This document shows positions 15,667-20,726 of a DNA stretch of 20,726 bases, in pieces. The translations under genes were made by a program, and so were the position numbers. This DNA is from Gracilariopsis chorda (Eukaryota; Rhodophyta; Florideophyceae; Gracilariales; Gracilariaceae): contig NBIV01001202.1 of assembly GCA_003194525.1 (NCBI GenBank), forward strand, positions 1 to 20,726. The letters are read 5' to 3'. The notes under the pieces are model-generated. The model had not been told where the DNA came from, ran no database searches, and saw only the letters and a list, made by a program, of their open reading frames with translations. Every line of letters begins with the position of its first letter. Position 1 is the stretch's first letter.

Positions 15667-17661
15667 ATGTCAGACTCCGAAGTTGAGTCAGAAACCACTT
15701 CTGGTGTGAAGATCCCGCGCTTCCACGGTAAGCGGGGAGAAGATTACACCCTATGGAGACACCGTCTACGTGCTGCATGTCGTATTAAAGGTGTCTGGAA
15801 TGTCGTTATGTCAAGTTCGGAGGAGTCATCTAGTGGAATAATGACACAAGCGTCTGGTTCTAGTGCTACCCAGACACCCTCCCGTACACTCGCAAAGCGC
15901 GAAAAGGCATGTGCAATCATCATTTGTGCACTTGGTGATGCCCCGTTGCGTGTAGTTATGGATGTGGATGATGACCCCGGTCGCATGCTTCAACTACTTG
16001 ATGCGCGATATGCCTCAAACAGGACAGTGTCTCGTATAGCCGTGCAGACTCAGCTGTTCAGAATGTCGTATAATGGCCAAAACATGTCCGAATTCGTGGA
16101 CCAGTTTGCCTCTCTGTTCTCGCAGCTGGACCGCATGGGCAAAGATGCCGCCATACCAGAGTCTCACAAGGCACCTATGCTTCTGGCATCTATTGACCCC
16201 AACTGCTCATTGGAATCAACTGCAGCAGCACTGAGGACCAAGGAGATCTCGGAACTGACCTGGGACTATGTAGCAACAACCCTAATTGATGAATATAATG
16301 CTCGTCAAATGGGGTCAAGCAGTTCTGGTAGAGGGCGCAATCGCAAGAAGAACAAGAACAGGGGTGGTTCCCGTATTAGCGGACACAGCAAATTATCAAA
16401 TGGTATTGAGAATGATGGTAACGCATCAGATTCAACCACTGTGAACGACCCCACTGGTCGTGCATATGCTGCTGGAAACAAAAATGGGTACCACTGCACC
16501 TTTTGTGACCGCGATGGACACACCCAGGACCGTTGTCACATGAATCCGGACAATCCTGACAACCATTTACCACAAGCTATCTTGGATCAGCTAAGGCTAA
16601 ATGCAGTCGAAAAGCCTAAACGTTCCGCCAAGTCATCGCTGAAAGCATCCAAGGTTGAGATTGCTGGAGTCGCAGGTGAAAAGTCATCAGTGGTACCACC
16701 GGTTAATGAGTGCATTGACACATATGCAGACAGTGGCGCTACGTCTCATTTCTTGTGTTCGGTGTCGGCGTTCGTCCCAACCACAATGTTCGACATACCA
16801 CATAGGACAATTGAACTAGCTGACAACACCACGGTCACTGCCACGCAACAAGGAGATGTGGTATTACCGTTTGTGGATGTCAATCTTAGGTTGTCTAATG
16901 TGCTGCTCGTTCCGAATCTTGGATATAACCTAGTTTCTGTAGGGCGGTTGGCTGACAAAGGTATCCACTCACTGTTTTGTGATAAGGAAGTACGCCTACA
17001 ACACGAAGATGGGTTTGAGGTCGGGCATGGGACTCGTCATCATCGCTCCCGTTTATACACCCTGCCAAACCCAATCGACCATACGGACACATCCACGGTG
17101 CTTGCTGCTACCGACGAGCGCACTAGTTCATTGTGGCACCGCCGACTGGCACATATGAATGAACATGACCTTCAAAGAGTTCATGCTCACGTCGACGGTG
17201 TACCAAACATCAAGGGCATGGAGGAGGTATGTCGACCATGCCGCCTTGCCAAGGCGCATAAACTGCCATTTCAGGGCAAGTTTGAACGAGCCAAGCAGGT
17301 TGGGGACGTGGTGCACTCGGACATTATCGGTCCGTTGGTGCCATCATTCCCCGACCGATTCCGGTATGCATCCGGATTTGTCGATGATCACTCACGATAT
17401 GCAGTCCTTGGGTTCATGGTGCACAGAACTGAGATCAGCGAAGTGTTCTTGGGAGTAAAGCAGAAGCTCAAACAGCTTGGAGGAGAGCATGTGCTTATTC
17501 GAAAACTGCACTCTGACAACGCAGAAGAGTATATTGCTTTGCAACACAATCCCGACAATGGTCTTCAGGAGGTATCGTTTTCTCCTCCGTATACCCACAA
17601 CACAATGCTATTGCGGAGCGCATCAATCGCACTATGGGGGAAGCTGCCCGAGCTTTGCTGA
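15667..17661 (+). CDS. Element 3 gag-protease-integrase open frame (frameshifted at integrase active site)
   Basis: The ATG has A at -3 and C at -1 and -2, a good start context, and it is the first ATG after a long ATG-free leader. Of 664 residues, about 1-641 are the true frame. Gag (about 1-270) forms the particle and ends in a basic GRGRNRKKNK stretch (221-230) and a CX2CX4HX4C RNA-binding knuckle (C277, C280, H285, C290). The aspartic protease active site is DSG at 355-357, followed by HFLCS where elements 1 and 2 have HFFCS. The GAG-pre-integrase finger has H491, H496, C522 and C525. The integrase has D552 and D617. One C is missing in the run at 17593-17596, so translation leaves the frame just before the catalytic glutamate and stops at 17661. 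Confidence 0.96.
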   Translation: MSDSEVESETTSGVKIPRFHGKRGEDYTLWRHRLRAACRIKGVWNVVMSSSEESSSGIMTQASGSSATQTPSRTLAKREKACAIIICALGDAPLRVVMDVDDDPGRMLQLLDARYASNRTVSRIAVQTQLFRMSYNGQNMSEFVDQFASLFSQLDRMGKDAAIPESHKAPMLLASIDPNCSLESTAAALRTKEISELTWDYVATTLIDEYNARQMGSSSSGRGRNRKKNKNRGGSRISGHSKLSNGIENDGNASDSTTVNDPTGRAYAAGNKNGYHCTFCDRDGHTQDRCHMNPDNPDNHLPQAILDQLRLNAVEKPKRSAKSSLKASKVEIAGVAGEKSSVVPPVNECIDTYADSGATSHFLCSVSAFVPTTMFDIPHRTIELADNTTVTATQQGDVVLPFVDVNLRLSNVLLVPNLGYNLVSVGRLADKGIHSLFCDKEVRLQHEDGFEVGHGTRHHRSRLYTLPNPIDHTDTSTVLAATDERTSSLWHRRLAHMNEHDLQRVHAHVDGVPNIKGMEEVCRPCRLAKAHKLPFQGKFERAKQVGDVVHSDIIGPLVPSFPDRFRYASGFVDDHSRYAVLGFMVHRTEISEVFLGVKQKLKQLGGEHVLIRKLHSDNAEEYIALQHNPDNGLQEVSFSPPYTHNTMLLRSASIALWGKLPELC

Positions 17662-19952
17662 TTCAAGCAAGTTTACCAGACTGTTTGTGGCCATATGCAC
17701 TGAAACATGTGATTTATATTCGCAATAGAGTGCCCCATTCCACCACTGGCGTGACCCCGTATGTGTTGGTCACTGACAATAGGCCTTCTTTGAAGTATAT
17801 CAAAGTATTTGGATGTGCCGCATATGTATTAAAAATGAACCCGGGCACCAAGTTCGAGTCTCGTGCACTTGAGGGAGTGTACTTGCAGACTCTTGAGCAT
17901 GGTGTTTACGAGGTCCTAATATCGGGTGACGACGATATTCCTCGAATAGTAAGGTCGCGTCATGTCACCTTTGATGAATCTAGGTTCCCTGGTGTACCGT
18001 ATCTAAGCAATTATATGGATGACGAGAGTGCATCAGATGCGACTTATAGTTCTGAGGATGATGTAGGCTCCACCAGCTCTGAAGAATTTTATGTTGACGA
18101 TGTTGCGGACGTCATTTCAGAATCCGAAAATGGCAGCATAGACCATTCTGGGGCACCTGTAAACGTGACTGCTAACTCTGCACCACCAGATATTGTTACT
18201 GATGACCACAATTCCGGCAACGAAGAGGGGTCAGAGAGTGATGCAGAGAACATTGAACAAGCAAATCTCGACTCTGAGTCACAGTCACGCTATCCTCGTC
18301 GCACTAGGCGTGCACCACAACGCTGGTGGCATATGGCTGGCGCGGCCAAATCGGAGGTTAAGGTTACCACGAGTGATGATCCCACACTCAAGGAAGCACT
18401 CTCCGCACCCCCAACTGAAAGAGAGCAATGGCTACATGCTATCGATGAGGAGTTCACATCCTTGGAAGACAAGGCTACATGGGTTGCGGATGACTCACCA
18501 AAGTCTGCGCCTCTACCAACGCATGTCATTCTGAAGGTGAAACGTGACGCAGACAACTCCGTTGACCGATTTCGAGCTCGAATAGTGGCTGGAGGCAACC
18601 ACCAGACATATGGTCAGGACTACTTAGAGACGTACGCACCAGTCGTTTCGTTCAACTTGGTTCGCATGTTCCTGTACCTGATATTGTGCATGCAGATGTT
18701 TGTTGCACAGGTGGATATTAAAACCGCATTCCTGAACGGTGACCTCAAGGAAGACGTTTGGGTGTTGTCACCGCGTGGCATTCCTGGTCTCAAGTCACGA
18801 TGCTATAAACTGCTAAAGGCTATATATGGGCTTAAGCAGGCTCATCTGGCATGGCATACGAAGTTCAGCACAGACATTAAAGGCATAGGTTTTGAAGAAT
18901 TACCCAGTGCACCATGTGTCTTCAGGCGCAAATTAGCCGGTAACACATACGCATACATCTTGGTATACGTAGATGACCTTCTTATATTTACGCCAACTGC
19001 TGAACAACGTTCCCACATAGTGGAGGAGCTCAAGTCTCTGTATGACCTACGTGTTGAGACTCGTATCAGAATGTATCTTGGTGTTGAATTAACCTGGAAC
19101 ATGGACTCCAATGGCCAACTGTTAGGTGTAAAACTAGCACAGCCGCTGTATGTCAGTGGCATGTTACGTCGGTTTGGACTGGAATGTAGCAAGCCTGCAC
19201 GAAGCCCAATGGTAGAATCTTTCTTTTCCTCGCTTGATGTGGAGGAGGACAAGTCCCCATTTGAAGTCCAGTTGTATCAGCAGATGATCGGGTCTCTGCT
19301 GTACCTGGCATTACGGACACGTTTGGACATATTGGCACCCGTACTTATCCTAGCGCGCTTTCAGAAAGCACCAACTCGGTATTGTCATCGAGCGGTGAAG
19401 CGCGTGCTAAGGTATTTACGTGGCACTACTCACCATGGACTTGTTTATCAACCTGGTAACCTGCTGCTCAATGGTTATGTAGACTCTGATTACGCTGGTG
19501 ACACCACTGATCGCAAGTCTTTGTCTGGCTTTATGATCAAACTTGGGTCATGTGCTTGTTTCTACGGTGCGCGTAAGCAGGCGTCAGTGGCATTGTCTAC
19601 AGGCGAGTCCGAGTATTACGCATTAGTGATGGCAAGTCAAGAGCTAATGTGGATATCTCGAGTACTTGAGGAATGTGGAATACCGGTTAATGAGAGTACT
19701 CCACTACGCTCAGACAACCAGTGTGCGATTGAATGGGCCATTGGTGAGCGTTGCCCCTCCGGACGTGCCAAACACATTGACGTGAAGATACACTTTATCC
19801 GGGACTTGGTCAAAAGCAAGGTGATAACTGTGGAATATGTGGCAAGTGAGGACAATGATGCTGACATACTCACTAAACCACTTAGTCCTGCTATGGCACA
19901 GTTGATCATGGATAGGGTTGGTCTGACCCAGGAACTCGAGGAGGAGTGTTGA
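17634..19952 (+). CDS. Element 3 pol: integrase C-terminus, reverse transcriptase, RNase H
   Basis: This frame continues gag-pol after the one-base shift at about 17593; the first ATG in it is at 17634, giving 772 residues, but it is not a natural separate gene. Residues 1-125 are the integrase C-terminal region. About 128-215 is an acidic Asp/Glu/Ser linker. PRRTRRAP lies at 221-228. Reverse transcriptase follows, with D361 in VDIKTAFLNGD and YVDD at 445-448. RNase H carries acids in VDSDYAGD (617-619), TGESEY (658-660) and RSDNQ (694), with ADILTKPL near 743-750. All catalytic residues are present. The last codons, GAG GAG GAG TGT TGA, overlap the polypurine tract and the first six bases of the 3' LTR. 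Confidence 0.95.
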   Translation: MGEAARALLIQASLPDCLWPYALKHVIYIRNRVPHSTTGVTPYVLVTDNRPSLKYIKVFGCAAYVLKMNPGTKFESRALEGVYLQTLEHGVYEVLISGDDDIPRIVRSRHVTFDESRFPGVPYLSNYMDDESASDATYSSEDDVGSTSSEEFYVDDVADVISESENGSIDHSGAPVNVTANSAPPDIVTDDHNSGNEEGSESDAENIEQANLDSESQSRYPRRTRRAPQRWWHMAGAAKSEVKVTTSDDPTLKEALSAPPTEREQWLHAIDEEFTSLEDKATWVADDSPKSAPLPTHVILKVKRDADNSVDRFRARIVAGGNHQTYGQDYLETYAPVVSFNLVRMFLYLILCMQMFVAQVDIKTAFLNGDLKEDVWVLSPRGIPGLKSRCYKLLKAIYGLKQAHLAWHTKFSTDIKGIGFEELPSAPCVFRRKLAGNTYAYILVYVDDLLIFTPTAEQRSHIVEELKSLYDLRVETRIRMYLGVELTWNMDSNGQLLGVKLAQPLYVSGMLRRFGLECSKPARSPMVESFFSSLDVEEDKSPFEVQLYQQMIGSLLYLALRTRLDILAPVLILARFQKAPTRYCHRAVKRVLRYLRGTTHHGLVYQPGNLLLNGYVDSDYAGDTTDRKSLSGFMIKLGSCACFYGARKQASVALSTGESEYYALVMASQELMWISRVLEECGIPVNESTPLRSDNQCAIEWAIGERCPSGRAKHIDVKIHFIRDLVKSKVITVEYVASEDNDADILTKPLSPAMAQLIMDRVGLTQELEEEC
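19938..19946 (+). promoter_or_regulatory. Polypurine tract of element 3
   Basis: GAGGAGGAG lies directly before the 3' LTR and inside the pol frame (Glu-Glu-Glu). It is the predicted plus-strand primer site. Confidence 0.87.
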
Positions 19953-20726
19953 TGTTAGCACGTAGTCGAGTGCCGGGTAGTACTGGGACATCATGGTGCA
20001 ACACTTGAAAACAAAGTTTCATATAACGGAGGGCTGTTTTTGGGACCTGCTTTACAAAAGCGCATATGCGTGTGTTCTCAAACCCAACGTGAAACGGGCA
20101 TATGATTGGCTACTGCAAACACTCATATGCAACGTATTGGTTACAAGTGTTATGCATTCTATGGGCTCTTGGCACGGAACTGGCCACTTGGCATAAGGTG
20201 AATGGGTATGGTACTGAAGAATATGTGTGGCTACATGTGGTTTACAGGTATATGGAAGTGTGTCATGTGTGCGGTTGTGCAAGCAGGCACGTGCCATGCA
20301 CGCAACACACCTAGGGTATGTACTTGGATGCGGTGGCATGTGTATTTGTGCTTTGTCATTGTCATGATGATGCGAGTAAGTGTTTATACAGTGCTGCAAC
20401 ATGCTGGCACATTGTTGGCGTGTCCGGTTCACTTATTGTGCGTTGCTGGCTACTTGGTTCACTTGGTCTGCATTGTTGTAATGTGTTGTTATGTTGTTAT
20501 GCATGGTTGTACTTGGCTGTAATCAGTGTGTGCAACCCTTATTGTGTTATGTTTGTTTATGATTGGTAGTATTGGGTGTCCCCACTTAGTGGTATAGGGT
20601 TTTCTTGTAGTTGTAGTGTGACGTAGAGGTGCTATATAACACGCTGAAGTTGCACTACCAAGTAAACTCGCCCAAGACTGGCAACCTTCACTGCTTCTTT
20701 TTCTTCTTTCTTTGTTCTACAGATGC
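19947..20726 (+). repeat. 3' LTR of element 3, truncated by the window edge
   Basis: It matches 14063 onward apart from one missing C near 20672. The TATATAA box is at 20633-20639. It contains the Cys codon and stop of pol in its first six bases. About 31 bp, including the CATCA end, lie outside the window. Confidence 0.95.

Larger units (their letters stand above)
14063..20726 (+). mobile_element. Element 3: Ty1/copia LTR retrotransposon, least damaged copy
   Basis: This plus-strand copy has a 5' LTR (14063-14873), primer site (14874-14887), leader, gag-pol (15667-19952), polypurine tract (19938-19946) and a 3' LTR that runs off the window. It is nearly identical to element 2 in inverted orientation. 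The only coding break I find is one missing C in the run at 17593-17596, in the integrase. The LTRs seem to differ only by a missing C in the 3' copy near 20672, so the insertion is recent. It is inserted into element X. Confidence 0.96.

Noticed and set aside
17577..17661. Programmed -1 frameshift joining the two element 3 frames
   Set aside because: No canonical X XXY YYZ slippery heptamer is visible at the C run, element 2 is in frame there, and copia elements normally use one frame. A lost base or a miscall is simpler.
19947..20726. Additional envelope-like or other third gene after pol
   Set aside because: Pol runs directly into the 3' LTR in every copy, so there is no room for another gene.
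1..20726. CRISPR arrays, rRNA, tRNA genes or a new defence system
   Set aside because: The only repeats are LTRs and whole elements. The one tRNA-like stretch is the 14-nt primer site. Nothing prokaryotic or non-retrotransposon was found.

Overview
The window is eukaryotic repeat DNA. It is a nest of long-terminal-repeat (LTR) retrotransposons of the Ty1/copia (Pseudoviridae) type, and I see no host gene. The domain order gag zinc knuckle, protease DSG, integrase, YVDD reverse transcriptase and RNase H, together with the GAG-pre-integrase HHCC finger, identifies the superfamily directly. The host cannot be fixed from sequence alone. The gag start and moderate GC remind me of oomycete or other stramenopile copia elements, but that is a weak impression from memory.

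Four elements are present. Element 1 (1-6612, minus strand) starts inside its 3' LTR at the left edge of the window. Element 2 (6967-13660, minus strand) is complete, with two 811-bp LTRs that look identical by eye and a 5-bp target duplication CGTTC (6962-6966 and 13661-13665). Element 3 (14063-20726, plus strand) is complete except for about the last 31 bp of its 3' LTR. These three belong to one family and are nearly identical over about 6.7 kb. The fourth, called X here, is an older, different copia element on the minus strand. Only two of its pieces show (6613-6966 and 13661-14062), and they hold its protease/GAG-pre-integrase/integrase region. All three young copies sit inside about 750 bp of X.

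Each family member has the same plan: 811-bp LTR, a 14-nt primer binding site directly after it that matches the anticodon arm of initiator tRNA-Met, a leader of about 780 nt, one gag-pol frame of about 1,430 codons, and a GAGGAGGAG polypurine tract that is itself coding, with the pol stop codon lying inside the 3' LTR. No copy has an unbroken frame as read here. Element 3 has one frameshift, at the integrase catalytic glutamate. Element 2 has one frameshift and one nonsense codon. Element 1 has about ten indels, a nonsense codon, and a short patch of clustered substitutions.

The observations I rate highest are the near absence of ATG from the long leader, the copia-type half-tRNA primer site, the 6.7-kb-arm inverted repeat formed by elements 2 and 3, identical LTRs around a broken element 2, the sharply bounded diverged patch in element 1, and the shared but phylogenetically inconsistent frameshift at the integrase active site.
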